The position numbers and the translations under genes are program-made. 64,000 nt of DNA, from positions 186,001 through 250,000 of the forward strand of contig NZ_CP160205.1 in NCBI RefSeq assembly GCF_041080815.1, in the 5' to 3' direction. This stretch comes from Mucilaginibacter yixingensis (lineage in GTDB: Bacteria; Bacteroidota; Bacteroidia; Sphingobacteriales; Sphingobacteriaceae). Shown in pieces: positions 16,365 to 25,966 of the stretch; the stretch's first letter is position 1, and every line of letters begins with the position of its first letter. Below the pieces are notes generated by a model. The model ran no database searches, had not been told where the DNA came from, and saw only the letters and a list, made by a program, of their open reading frames with translations.

Positions 16365-19136
16365 ATGAGAATCAACCTGAAATATAGCTTGCTGGCTGTG
16401 CTGCTGCCGTTGCAGGCCTTGTCACAAAATCTAAAAGTAGCTAACCTGCATTGCGAGTATGCAACTAATCCGCAAGGGGTGGAAAATCCAGCTCCAAAGT
16501 TGAGTTGGGAGCTGCAAAGCGATGGCCGCGGTGTGATGCAAACAGGCTACCGCATTTTGGTGGCCGATAATATAAGTGCCCTCAACGCCGGCACCGGGAA
16601 TATCTGGGATTCAAAAAAAGTAAATTCGACGGCCTCCCTGCAGGTGGCTTATGCCGGTAAACCGCTGACATCGGCCAAAACCTATTTCTGGAAAGTGATG
16701 ACTTGGGATAACCAGGGCCATCAATCAACCTGGAGCACGCCTGCCCAGTGGCAAATGGGCTTGCTCAATAAAGCTGACTGGAAAGGCGCGCAATGGATAG
16801 CCTATACCCGTCTGCGCGACTCATCACACTTTGTGCCTTTGATCCATCTGCGCGGTCCGAAGAAATTGGGGCCTGAAAATGATACCCTGCCATTGCTGCG
16901 CAAAACGTTCGCGGTAGCATCGGGCCTGAAAAAAGCTACACTGTACATCTGCGGCTTGGGGCATTTTGACCTGAGCCTGAATGGTAAAAAGGTAGGCAAC
17001 AACTTCCTTGATCAGGGTTGGACGTTTTATGACAAGCAGGCCCTGTATGTGCCCTTTGATCTGACGCAAGAATTAAAGTCGGGCAAGAACACCCTTGGTG
17101 TGATGCTGGGCAATGGGTTCTACTACATTCCTCGCGACAAACGCTATCGTAAGATGACCGGAGCGTTCGGTCACCCGAAAATGATTTGTCGTTTGGTGAT
17201 GGAGTATAACAATGGCAGGACAGAAAATCTGGTGAGCGATCTGTCGTGGAAAGCAACCCCGGGACCAGTTATTTACACCAGTATTTACGGCGGCGAGGAT
17301 TATGATGCCACCAAAGAGCAACCAGGCTGGAACACCAATAATTTTAACGACAGTAAATGGCAGAAAGTAATTGCTGTCGATGGCTCGCCTGTATTGAACT
17401 CGCAAAAGGCTGATCCGCTGAAGGTGATGCAGGAGTTTACTCCGCAAAGCAAAAAGCAGATAGCCAGCGGTGCCTGGGTGTATGATTTGGGGCAGAATTT
17501 TTCGGGCATTCCGCAAATTGCGGTGAAAGGTAAACGTGGCGATACCGTGCGTGTTTATCCGGCTGAGTTAGTGAGCCCAGATGGCGGCGTAAACCAAAAA
17601 GGATCTGGCAGCCCGCATTATTACGATTATATTTTGAAAGGCAGCGGGGTAGAGATCTGGCATCCGCAGTTTACTTATTACGGTTTCCGTTACCTGCAGG
17701 TAGAGCGTGTTGTTCCGCAGGGCGAATCAAACCCTCAGCATCTGCCTGAGCTGCTGGAGATAAAAGGTTTGCATACCCGTAACTCAGCCGCCACTATAGG
17801 CAATTTCTCTTGCTCGAACGAGCTGTTCAACCGCATTTATAAACTGGTTGATTGGGCCATGAAGAGTAACATGGCCAGTGTATTTACCGATTGTCCGCAC
17901 CGTGAAAAACTGGGTTGGCTGGAAGAAGCGCACCTGGTGGGCAGCTCTCTGCAATACAACTATGATATCCACCGCCTGGCGCTTAAGTGTATGAATGATA
18001 TGCGCTATGCCCAAACCGCTGAAGGCCTGGTACCGGAGATTGCCCCTGAGTTTACCAATTTCGGCGGCATCTTCCGTGACTCGCCGGAGTGGGGTAGCAA
18101 CAGCATCATCCTGCCGTGGTACATTTACCAATGGTATGGCGATAAAGATGCCCTGGCTACTAACTACCCAACTATGAAGCGTTACCTGGGTTACCTGGCC
18201 ACAAAAGCTGATAACCATATCCTGACCCAGGGCTTGGGTGATTGGTATGATCAGGGTCCGAAAGCGCCGGGCTTATCGCAGCAAACGCCAAAGGGTATCA
18301 CTGCCACCGCATTTTACTATTATGATCTGAACATTGTAGCGCACATTGCAGAGATGCTGGGCAATAAAGCAGATGCAGAGAGCTATCGCAAACTGGCTGT
18401 TGAAGTAAAATCAGCTTACAATAAATCATTCTTTAATGCCGACACCAAACAATACGGCACGGGTAGCCAAACGGCCAACTCCATATCGGTTTATATGGGT
18501 TTGGTTGATGAGAAAGATAAAGCCGCGGTAATTGAAAACATTGTGAAAGACCTGCGTAACCGCAATAACGCGCTTACCTCTGGCGATATCGGTTTCCGTT
18601 ACCTGCTGCGTGCGCTGGATGAGGCCGGTCGCTCGGATGTGATTTTTGATATGAACAGTCGCGATGATGTACCTGGTTATGGCTACCAGCTGAAACATGG
18701 TGCAACCGCCTTGACCGAGTCATGGGCGGCATTATCGGCGGTATCCAATAATCACTTTATGCTGGGCGATATTACCGAGTGGTTCTTTAACGGACTGGCT
18801 GGTATTAATGAGGCACCTGGAGCAGTGGGCTTTAATAAAATTGAGATCAGGCCGGAAGTTGTGGGCGATGTAAAATCGGCCCGTGCAGATTATCACTCGG
18901 CTTACGGTAACATTATGACTGATTGGAAGAAAGCCGATAAAAAATTCAGCATCAGCGTTAGCGTGCCTGCCAATACAACCACGGTGGTTTACCTGCCGGT
19001 AGAAAAATCGGCCCAGGTAACCGAAGGTGGCAAAAGCATTAGTGCCGATAAAAATATAAAGAATTTAGGCTACCGCGATGGTAAGCTGATGCTGGGTATT
19101 GGCTCTGGTAAGTATAATTTTGAAGCTAACTGGTAA
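16365..19136 (+). CDS. Secreted GH78 alpha-L-rhamnosidase (first copy)
   Basis: Releases terminal alpha-L-rhamnose in the periplasm. It has 923 residues, with a signal peptide ending about ALSQ21. Domains in order are an N-terminal Ig-like module (NPQGVENPAPKLSWEL), rhamnosidase N domain (about 180-330), concanavalin-like beta domain (VYDLGQNFSGIP), (alpha/alpha)6 catalytic barrel (about 470-810) and C-terminal beta-sandwich. The catalytic acid segment is D509-C-P-H-R-E514, which matches the Asp/Arg/Glu arrangement of GH78. The base is predicted as Glu785 in GATALTESW. The canonical W-T-G-D segment is replaced by WLEE. A second GH78 gene lies at 51296. Confidence 0.93.
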   Translation: MRINLKYSLLAVLLPLQALSQNLKVANLHCEYATNPQGVENPAPKLSWELQSDGRGVMQTGYRILVADNISALNAGTGNIWDSKKVNSTASLQVAYAGKPLTSAKTYFWKVMTWDNQGHQSTWSTPAQWQMGLLNKADWKGAQWIAYTRLRDSSHFVPLIHLRGPKKLGPENDTLPLLRKTFAVASGLKKATLYICGLGHFDLSLNGKKVGNNFLDQGWTFYDKQALYVPFDLTQELKSGKNTLGVMLGNGFYYIPRDKRYRKMTGAFGHPKMICRLVMEYNNGRTENLVSDLSWKATPGPVIYTSIYGGEDYDATKEQPGWNTNNFNDSKWQKVIAVDGSPVLNSQKADPLKVMQEFTPQSKKQIASGAWVYDLGQNFSGIPQIAVKGKRGDTVRVYPAELVSPDGGVNQKGSGSPHYYDYILKGSGVEIWHPQFTYYGFRYLQVERVVPQGESNPQHLPELLEIKGLHTRNSAATIGNFSCSNELFNRIYKLVDWAMKSNMASVFTDCPHREKLGWLEEAHLVGSSLQYNYDIHRLALKCMNDMRYAQTAEGLVPEIAPEFTNFGGIFRDSPEWGSNSIILPWYIYQWYGDKDALATNYPTMKRYLGYLATKADNHILTQGLGDWYDQGPKAPGLSQQTPKGITATAFYYYDLNIVAHIAEMLGNKADAESYRKLAVEVKSAYNKSFFNADTKQYGTGSQTANSISVYMGLVDEKDKAAVIENIVKDLRNRNNALTSGDIGFRYLLRALDEAGRSDVIFDMNSRDDVPGYGYQLKHGATALTESWAALSAVSNNHFMLGDITEWFFNGLAGINEAPGAVGFNKIEIRPEVVGDVKSARADYHSAYGNIMTDWKKADKKFSISVSVPANTTTVVYLPVEKSAQVTEGGKSISADKNIKNLGYRDGKLMLGIGSGKYNFEANW

Positions 19137-19152
19137 TATGATATACACCATA

Positions 19153-19250
19153 ACGTCATTGCGAGGCACGAAGCAATCTCTGTACAGGATATTCGGACAC
19201 GCTAATCCGATTTGCATATGCAGAGATTGCTTCGTTCCTCGCAATGACGT
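19153..19250. repeat. Palindromic element family A, copy 2
   Basis: 30-bp terminal arms (19153-19182 and 19221-19250) differ at one base. They enclose a 38-bp spacer sharing CGGACACG and CTGAT/CCGAT parts with copy 1. Confidence 0.85.
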
Positions 19251-19332
19251 GGTGGGACAGAGTTATTTACACTAACCCTCACTTGAGTTAACCATAAAAA
19301 CAAGAAAACTGTAAATTCGTAACACGAAATTT

Positions 19333-20457
19333 ATGATCAACAAGATAAAAACAACTGCACTGCTGCTTGGCGTTTTTGCCGGAGTGTGCGCCTATGCTCA
19401 ACCAAAAAAAGTGGTTTCGCCAGAAACCATGAAGAAGGTTTATGAAGAAGTGAAAACCCCGTTCAAATACGGTATGGTGGTTGTTCCGGAAGATAACTCT
19501 AAAAAGGTGGATTGCCCGAGCGTTTTCAGAAAAGGCAACGGATGGTACATGACGTATATTATCTTTAACGGTCGCGGTTATGAAACCTGGCTGGCGAGCA
19601 GTCCGGATTTGCTGCACTGGAAAACTCAGGGTCGCATCATGTCGTTCTCTGATACTACGCAGTGGGATAACAACCAGAAAGCCGGTTACACTGCCCTGCA
19701 GGATATGAAATGGGGCGGCAGCTACGAGTTGCAGAAATATAACGGTAAATACTGGATGTCATATTTCGGTGGGCATGAGCGTGGTTATGAAAAAGGTAAG
19801 CTGGCCATCAGCATAGCTTACACCACTCAAGACCCGACCAAAGCGCACGAATGGACCCGCCTGGATCACCCGGTGCTGACTCCGGAAGACAAAGACGTAT
19901 CATGGTGGGATAACCACATGCAATATAAAGAGACCGTAATCTGGGATAAATCAAAGCTGACCGGTCACCAGTTTGTGATGTATTACAATGCCAATGGTGA
20001 TAGTGTTGACGCCAAACGCGGTGCAGAGCGCATAGGTATGGCAACCAGCGACGATATGCTGCACTGGAAACGCTTCGGTACCGAGCCGGTGCTGAACCAT
20101 GGTCCCGGCATTACCGGCGACCCGAACGTTCAAAAAATGGGCGACCTGTATGTAATGTTCTATTTCGGTGCTTTCTGGAAAACAGGCGCCAGCGGCGTAT
20201 TTAACCGCTTTGCCTGCTCTTATGACCTGGTACACTGGACCGACTGGACCGGTGAAAAACTGATTCAGGCTTCAGAACCTTATGACGCCGTGTTTGCGCA
20301 CAAATCATTCGTAGTGAAATGGAAAGGCGTGGTTTACCACTTCTACTGCGCGGTTGATAAAGCAGATCAACGTGGTATTGCTGTGGCTACCTCAAAAGAT
20401 ATGGGCAAAAGCCAGGTGAACTTTGTAGAGCCGCCGCCAAGCAAAAGAAAGAAATAA
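19333..20457 (+). CDS. Secreted five-bladed beta-propeller glycosidase (GH43/GH32-like)
   Basis: A 374-residue exported protein with a signal peptide ending AYAQ23. It shows the repeated blade pattern of GH43/GH32/GH130-like propellers: SSPDLLHWKT, TSDDMLHWKRFG, SYDLVHWTDW and TSKDMGKS. Acidic residues are well placed in VDCPSVFRKGNGW and GDPNVQKMGDLYV. Proteins of this clan often remove arabinofuranose, xylose or galactose from plant glycans. It could not be placed in a specific CAZy family. It lies between GH78 and GH2 genes. Confidence 0.65.
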   Translation: MINKIKTTALLLGVFAGVCAYAQPKKVVSPETMKKVYEEVKTPFKYGMVVVPEDNSKKVDCPSVFRKGNGWYMTYIIFNGRGYETWLASSPDLLHWKTQGRIMSFSDTTQWDNNQKAGYTALQDMKWGGSYELQKYNGKYWMSYFGGHERGYEKGKLAISIAYTTQDPTKAHEWTRLDHPVLTPEDKDVSWWDNHMQYKETVIWDKSKLTGHQFVMYYNANGDSVDAKRGAERIGMATSDDMLHWKRFGTEPVLNHGPGITGDPNVQKMGDLYVMFYFGAFWKTGASGVFNRFACSYDLVHWTDWTGEKLIQASEPYDAVFAHKSFVVKWKGVVYHFYCAVDKADQRGIAVATSKDMGKSQVNFVEPPPSKRKK

Positions 20458-20460
20458 GAC

Positions 20461-20501
20461 CTCTTCCCCGGCCCTCTCCTGCGGAGAGGGCCGGGGAAGA
20501 G
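20461..20501 (+). terminator. Very stable 19-bp hairpin after the propeller gene
   Basis: Perfect stem, left arm 20461-20479 starting CTCTTCCCCGGCC, TGC loop, right arm 20483-20501. It belongs to the CT-rich family E, and no T-run follows, so it is either a factor-assisted terminator, an mRNA 3' stabiliser or a mobile palindrome. Confidence 0.5.
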
Positions 20502-20517
20502 AACAAGATACGCTTAT

Positions 20518-20603
20518 ACGTCATTGCGAGGCACGAAGCAATCTCTGTACTTGGCTTGTTGGCCATGTAATTGCAGAGATTGCTTCGTGCCTCGCAATGA
20601 CGT
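20518..20603. repeat. Palindromic element family A, copy 3
   Basis: Perfect 30-bp terminal arms (20518-20547 and 20574-20603) with only a 26-bp spacer, the shortest of the family. The spacer sequence is unrelated to copies 1 and 2. Confidence 0.85.
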
Positions 20604-20682
20604 GATATATCAAGTCAAACCTAAGCCATCGCCATTTGTAGAAAATAAATACCCCTGCAAACATCACATTTAAACAGCAACT

Positions 20683-23079
20683 ATGAAAAAACTTTTCCTC
20701 ATACTTTTCTCTCTTTCAACGGCGGTGGCAGGTGCGCAATCGCGCCAAACACAGGATTTTGATACGGGCTGGAAATTCCATTTAGGTAATGATTCGCTAG
20801 CAAAGAGTGTTGTTTATAACGATGCCCAGTGGCGCAGCCTGAACGTGCCGCACGATTGGAGCATTGAAGGAAAGTTTGATGAGAAAAACCCCACGTTGCA
20901 GGGCGAAGGTGGCTTGCCCGCAGGCATTGGTTGGTACCGTAAAACGTTCACCATCCCGGCAACGTCAAAAAATAAAGCTATCAGCATTGTGTTTGATGGC
21001 GTGCAACATAACAGCGAGGTTTGGATAAACGGCCATTACCTGGGCAAGCGCCCTAATGGCTACATCTCGTTTGAATATGAATTGAGCCCATATCTGAAAT
21101 ATGGAGGCAAAAACGTGCTGGCCGTAAAGGCAGATAACTCAGATCAACCAAACTCGCGCTGGTATACCGGCTCGGGTATTTATCGTAATGTGTGGCTGGT
21201 TACATCGGCCCAAACCCATATTGCGCCGTGGGGTGTGTTTATCAGCACGCCAAAAGTAAGCGTGGCGCAGGCGCAGGTAAGCGTGCAAACCCGTGTAGAT
21301 AATGTGCAGGCGATGAAAAACATCGAGGCCAAAACCGTTATTTATGATGCCGCAGGTAAAAAAGTAGCCGAAACCCACGGACCTGTTGATGGGCCGGACA
21401 ATGAGGGTGGAGCCAACCAGTCGTTAACCGTAACAAAGCCGCAGCTATGGTCTGTTAATAAACCTTACCTGTACACCGTTACCGTTACGCTGGTTGACGG
21501 TAAAGGCAAAGTGATTGACGAGGTAAGTAATAAGGCCGGTATCCGCTGGTTTGATTTTGATGCCGATAAAGGTTTCTCTTTAAACGGCGAGCCAATGAAA
21601 ATTCAGGGCGTTTGTTTGCATCATGATGCGGGCGCACTGGGTGCAGCTGTTTATAAAAGAGCTATCGAGCGTCAGTTACAGATCATGAAGGATATGGGTG
21701 TCAACGCTATCCGTACCTCACATAATCCGCCGGCGCCGGAACTGCTGGACCTATGCGATAAAATGGGTCTGCTGGTGATGGACGAGGCGTTTGACATGTG
21801 GAAGAAAAAGAAAAACAAAAACGACTATTATAAAGAGTGGGATCAATGGCACACCCGCGATCTGCAAGATCAGGTAGTGCGCGACCGTAACCACCCGTCG
21901 GTTTTTATATGGAGCATTGGCAACGAGATCCGCGAACAGTTTGACAGCACCGGCATCAGCATCACCCGCGAGTTGGTGAACACAGTAAAGAAGCTTGATA
22001 GCACCCGTCCGGTAACATCTGCCCTGAGCGAGTGGAACCCGGAGAAGAATTTTATCTATAAATCTGGCGCGTTGGACCTGGTGGGCCTCAACTACCACCA
22101 GGAGGTTTATGCCGACTTGAAAAAGCATTACCCCGGTCAAAAGATCATCGGCACAGAGCAAGTATCAGCCTTAATGAGTCGCGGACATTATGATATGCCT
22201 TCAGATTCGGTACGTATGTGGCCGCCTGATGCAAAGACCAAAATTAAAGGTAATCCCGATTATACGGTATCTGCTTATGATAACGTAGCCGCCTACTGGG
22301 GATCGACCCATGAAACCACCTGGAAGCTGGTTAAAAAGTATGATTACTTTTCGGGCATGTTCATCTGGACAGGCTTTGATTACCTGGGCGAGCCTACGCC
22401 ATACCCGTGGCCTGCCCGCAGCTCTTACTTCGGTATTGTAGATCTGGCCGGTTTTCCTAAAGACGTTTATTACATGTACCAAAGCGAGTGGACCGCCAAG
22501 CCAGTACTGCACCTGCTGCCGCACTGGAACTGGAAAGCCGGACAAACGGTAGACGTAATGGCCTACTACAGCCAGGCTGATGAAGTGGAACTGTTTCTGA
22601 ATGGCCGCTCGCTGGGTATCCAGAAAAAGCACGGTGATGACCTGCACGTAAAATGGAAAGTAAAATTTGAACCGGGCGTACTGAAAGCGGTATCGCGCAA
22701 AGGGGGCCAAACTGTATTGACCACGCAGGTAGTAACCGCAGGCGCGCCATATCAAATCAAACTTTCGGCAGATCGCAGCGCTATTAAGGCCGGTGGTAAA
22801 GATTTGAGCTATGTAACCATCAGCATATTGGATAAGGATGGTAATGTGGTACCCGATGCCAACAACCTGGTGAACTTTAAAGTAACCGGCGCAGGTGTAT
22901 TAAGAGGCATGGATAACGGTTACCAGGCGGATCTGGAGCCATTTACCAGTAGCAGTCGTAATGCATTTAACGGGCTGGCTTTGGGTATTGTGGGCTCTGC
23001 CGTAAAAGGAGGCTCAATCAGTATTTCTGCCACAGCTGCGGGCTTAAAATCTGCAAATTTAACGATACAAAGCAGGTAG
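20683..23079 (+). CDS. Secreted GH2 beta-galactosidase-type enzyme
   Basis: A 798-residue exported GH2 glycosidase, signal peptide ending about AGAQ19. Domains are a jelly roll (about 25-180, NVPHDWSIEG and NPTLQGEGGLPAGIGWYRK), an Ig-like domain, a TIM barrel from about 285 (MKIQGVCLHHDAGALGAA, MGVNAIRTSHNPP), and C-terminal DUF4982-like and Ig-like modules (YYSQADEVELFLNGRSLG; ISILDKDGNVVPDA). The acid/base is Glu415 in SIGNEIRE and the nucleophile Glu492 in IIGTEQVSA. This layout is typical of Bacteroidota beta-galactosidases that attack pectic galactose side chains. Substrate specificity remains inferred. Confidence 0.9.
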   Translation: MKKLFLILFSLSTAVAGAQSRQTQDFDTGWKFHLGNDSLAKSVVYNDAQWRSLNVPHDWSIEGKFDEKNPTLQGEGGLPAGIGWYRKTFTIPATSKNKAISIVFDGVQHNSEVWINGHYLGKRPNGYISFEYELSPYLKYGGKNVLAVKADNSDQPNSRWYTGSGIYRNVWLVTSAQTHIAPWGVFISTPKVSVAQAQVSVQTRVDNVQAMKNIEAKTVIYDAAGKKVAETHGPVDGPDNEGGANQSLTVTKPQLWSVNKPYLYTVTVTLVDGKGKVIDEVSNKAGIRWFDFDADKGFSLNGEPMKIQGVCLHHDAGALGAAVYKRAIERQLQIMKDMGVNAIRTSHNPPAPELLDLCDKMGLLVMDEAFDMWKKKKNKNDYYKEWDQWHTRDLQDQVVRDRNHPSVFIWSIGNEIREQFDSTGISITRELVNTVKKLDSTRPVTSALSEWNPEKNFIYKSGALDLVGLNYHQEVYADLKKHYPGQKIIGTEQVSALMSRGHYDMPSDSVRMWPPDAKTKIKGNPDYTVSAYDNVAAYWGSTHETTWKLVKKYDYFSGMFIWTGFDYLGEPTPYPWPARSSYFGIVDLAGFPKDVYYMYQSEWTAKPVLHLLPHWNWKAGQTVDVMAYYSQADEVELFLNGRSLGIQKKHGDDLHVKWKVKFEPGVLKAVSRKGGQTVLTTQVVTAGAPYQIKLSADRSAIKAGGKDLSYVTISILDKDGNVVPDANNLVNFKVTGAGVLRGMDNGYQADLEPFTSSSRNAFNGLALGIVGSAVKGGSISISATAAGLKSANLTIQSR

Positions 23080-23094
23080 ATGCCTGTTTCATGA

Positions 23095-23110
23095 TAATAT
23101 CGTACATTAT
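23095..23110. promoter_or_regulatory. Candidate shared regulatory motif, site 2
   Basis: TAATATCGTACATTAT, sharing TAATATCGTACA exactly with the site at 28855. It lies about 95 bp upstream of the GntR/LacI-type regulator and about 15 bp after the preceding GH2 stop. Its ATAAT...ATTAT ends are partly palindromic. Confidence 0.35.
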
Positions 23111-23201
23111 TTGGAGAAAGCAATATAAGGATTTAATCGCTGGTTGAACTAGTTTTATCTTATCAAAACCGTATAAACTAACCATTTATAACGTAAGTAA
23201 G

Positions 23202-24233
23202 ATGAAGCAGCAAAATATCTTTGATTATATCAATGTGGATGGCTTTTCGCTAACGCCAAAATACATCCAGCTGGCCAACTCAATTCAGGATGCGGTAATA
23301 GCCGGTAAAATTAAAAAGAACTGGATATTACCGTCGCTGCATGAGCTGACCTATCACCTTGAAATATCAAAGGAAACGGCAGACCGTGGGTATAAATACC
23401 TGCGAGATCTGGGCGTGCTGTCATCTATCCCCGGTAAAGGTCATTTTGTTACGGCTACCAATATGGCGCAGCCGCGCAAGGTGTTCCTGATGCTGGATAA
23501 ACTGAGCGCCGGCAAAAAGCTTTTTTACGATACCTTTACCCACGCCCTGGGCGAGAATACCAGCATTGATTTTTATATCTATAACGATGATTTTGCGCTG
23601 TTTAAAAAGCTGCTTGATCGTCGTAAAGATGGTTATACGCACTATGTGATTTCGCCAAATTTTGTAGATGGCGGCAATAAAGCGCATGAGCTGATCAACG
23701 GTCTGCCGAAAGAAAAACTGATCCTGCTGGATAAAGCGGTAAACGGTGTTGAAGGCGAGTTTGGCGGTGTGTTTGAAAACTTTAAACGCAATATCTACAA
23801 AGCGCTGGAAGCCCTGTTGGCCGGTCTGAGCAAATACCACACCCTTAAAGTTATCTCGTCAGAAAACGCGTTCCTTTCGCCTGATATGACCTGGGGTTTT
23901 AACCTGTTCTGTCAACAGTATGCTTTTGACCGCAGCGTGATTAGCAGTATTGCCGATGATGAAATTAGCAAAGGCGATGTTTTCATTTGTATGAACGATG
24001 ATGACCTGGTAACACTGATTGAGAAGATCAACGGACTGAACCTGGAAGTGGGTAAAGATGTGGGTATTATCTCCTACAACGAAACTCCGCTGAAACGTTA
24101 CATCCTGAACGGGGTAACTACCATTTCTACTGATTACGAGCAGATGGGTTTGGCCGCCGCCCGCATGATTTTGAATAACCAGATGGACCGCGTAGAGCTG
24201 GATTACCTGCTCAACTCGCGCAACTCACTTTAA
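23202..24233 (+). CDS. GntR-type HTH with LacI-like sugar-sensing domain
   Basis: A 343-residue transcription regulator, cytoplasmic. Residues 1-80 form a GntR winged helix (PKYIQLANSIQDAVIAGKIK, LPSLHELTYHLEISKETADR, GVLSSIPGKGHFV). Residues about 85-340 resemble the periplasmic-binding-protein sensor of LacI regulators, ending ISTDYEQMGLAAARMILN. The same architecture is known from AraR of Bacillus, an arabinose-responsive repressor. It sits between the GH2 gene and the symporter gene, so it probably controls block 1 in response to a monosaccharide. The effector is unknown. Confidence 0.88.
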   Translation: MKQQNIFDYINVDGFSLTPKYIQLANSIQDAVIAGKIKKNWILPSLHELTYHLEISKETADRGYKYLRDLGVLSSIPGKGHFVTATNMAQPRKVFLMLDKLSAGKKLFYDTFTHALGENTSIDFYIYNDDFALFKKLLDRRKDGYTHYVISPNFVDGGNKAHELINGLPKEKLILLDKAVNGVEGEFGGVFENFKRNIYKALEALLAGLSKYHTLKVISSENAFLSPDMTWGFNLFCQQYAFDRSVISSIADDEISKGDVFICMNDDDLVTLIEKINGLNLEVGKDVGIISYNETPLKRYILNGVTTISTDYEQMGLAAARMILNNQMDRVELDYLLNSRNSL

Positions 24234-24256
24234 TAATAAATATTAATCAATAGAAT

Positions 24257-24280
24257 CAATGCCGGTATTAGCCGGCATTG
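24257..24280. promoter_or_regulatory. Palindrome between regulator and symporter genes
   Basis: CAATGCCGG-TATTAG-CCGGCATTG, a perfect 9-bp inverted repeat with a 6-bp spacer, 23 bp after the regulator stop and about 60 bp before the symporter start. No T-run follows. It could be an operator for the upstream regulator or an attenuating hairpin. Confidence 0.45.
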
Positions 24281-24339
24281 TGCATAAATAATCCGCCGTT
24301 AGTTTTTTTGTTAAACTATTGCCCGGCACCATAAATAAA

Positions 24340-25923
24340 ATGACTACCTGCTTAACCGTTTTACCCCTTCCAGACCTGGCTATTATTGCACTGTACCTTC
24401 TTGGGATGATAGGGGTGGGCTTCTACTTTTCGCGCAAAAACACCGATGCGGGGGAGTATTCTACAGGTTCTGGTAGCATACCGGGCTGGGCTATTGGCAT
24501 TTCTATTTATGCTACATTTTTAAGCAGTAATACCTTTCTGGGTGTACCCGGCAAGGCCTTCGGCGGCAACTGGAACGCCTTTGTGTTCAGTATTTCTATG
24601 CCGCTGGCAGCTTGGGTTGCCGTAAAATACTTTGTGCCGTTTTACCGCAGCACGGGCGAGATTTCGGCCTATACGCATTTTGAAAAGCGGTTTGGTCCCT
24701 GGGCGCGTACCTATGCTGTAGTTTGCTTTTTGCTGACACAACTGGCACGCATGGGCTCGGTGTTCTTCGGTATTGCCTTGAGCTTACAGGCGCTGACCGG
24801 CATCTCCATGAAAACCATTATGATTGTGATGGGCATTTCCATCATTCTCTACACGGTATCTGGCGGTATCAAAGCCGTAATCTGGACCGAGGTGGTGCAG
24901 GGTATTGTTAAAACGCTGGGCGCCATGCTCATCATTTACCTCATTGTTACCAATGTACCGGGTGGCGCTAAAGAAATCATTAATATTGGTAAGGCCGATA
25001 ATAAATTTAGTCTGGGTAGTTTCTCGCTCAATTTTACCGAGCCTACGTTCTGGGTAATCCTGTTGTATGGGTTCTTCATCAACCTTAACAACTTTGGGAT
25101 GGATCAGAACTACATCCAGCGCTACCATACCGCAAAATCAACACAGGCGGCCCGCAAATCGGTTTGGTTGTGTGTTTACATGTATGTGCCGGCGTCGTTC
25201 CTGTTTTTTATCATCGGGTCTTGCCTGTACGCCTACTACAGTCAGCACCCAGACCTGGTAATGACGCTTAAACAACAAGTAATTGCCGAGCGTATGCCGC
25301 ACGCAACAACTGCCCAGGCGGCTGATGCACTGTCCAAACTTACTCCTGCCGATTATGGCGATAAGGTAATGCCGCATTTTATGGTTACCAAAATACCGCA
25401 AGGTCTGGTGGGGGTTATCATTGCAGCCATCCTTTCGGCAGCTATGAGTACCATTAGCTCTGGCATGAACTCATCGGCTACGGTGTTTGTGGAGGATATT
25501 TATAAACGTTATTTCAAACCAGATCTTACCTCGCGCAAGTTGCTCCGGACGCTGCATATCTGTACCGTTATCTTCGGCGTTGCGGGGATGGTTTGCGGTA
25601 TTGGCATGATAGGGGTAAAGAGTATCCTCGATATCTGGTGGAAACTTTCGGGCATTTTCGCCGCCGGTATGCTGGGGTTGTTCTTGCTGGGTTTCATGAG
25701 TACACGTACCAAAAACCACGAGGCTATTGTTGCCAGTGTGATTGGTGTTGTGGTTATTGCCTGGCTCACTTTCTCGTCGCTGTTGCCACCGCAATATGGC
25801 ATGTTGCGCAGTACGATTGATACTAACATGATTATTGTGTTGGGCACGCTCTCTATTTTATTGGTGGGGATTGTGCTTACTAAGGCCAAAGCCAAAAAAG
25901 AACAAGAAGCCATTAACGCTTAG
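24340..25923 (+). CDS. Sodium:solute symporter (SSS family)
   Basis: A 527-residue inner-membrane protein with about 13-14 helices that would import a sugar or sugar acid with Na+. Family features include LPDLAIIALYLLGMIGVGFY at the start, the SIYATFLSSNTFLG segment, GGIKAVIWTEVVQGIVK and AAILSAAMSTISSGMNSSATV, which contains the conserved Ser/Thr residues of the sodium site. I chose the ATG at 24340 over an in-frame TTG 21 bp upstream. It is followed 43 bp later by a DapA/NanA-family gene, so the cargo is probably that enzyme's substrate; SSS carriers of sialic acid and sugars are both known. Confidence 0.9.
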   Translation: MTTCLTVLPLPDLAIIALYLLGMIGVGFYFSRKNTDAGEYSTGSGSIPGWAIGISIYATFLSSNTFLGVPGKAFGGNWNAFVFSISMPLAAWVAVKYFVPFYRSTGEISAYTHFEKRFGPWARTYAVVCFLLTQLARMGSVFFGIALSLQALTGISMKTIMIVMGISIILYTVSGGIKAVIWTEVVQGIVKTLGAMLIIYLIVTNVPGGAKEIINIGKADNKFSLGSFSLNFTEPTFWVILLYGFFINLNNFGMDQNYIQRYHTAKSTQAARKSVWLCVYMYVPASFLFFIIGSCLYAYYSQHPDLVMTLKQQVIAERMPHATTAQAADALSKLTPADYGDKVMPHFMVTKIPQGLVGVIIAAILSAAMSTISSGMNSSATVFVEDIYKRYFKPDLTSRKLLRTLHICTVIFGVAGMVCGIGMIGVKSILDIWWKLSGIFAAGMLGLFLLGFMSTRTKNHEAIVASVIGVVVIAWLTFSSLLPPQYGMLRSTIDTNMIIVLGTLSILLVGIVLTKAKAKKEQEAINA

Positions 25924-25966
25924 ACTGAAAACAACGGGCTACATACAGCCCTATGGATATAATAAA

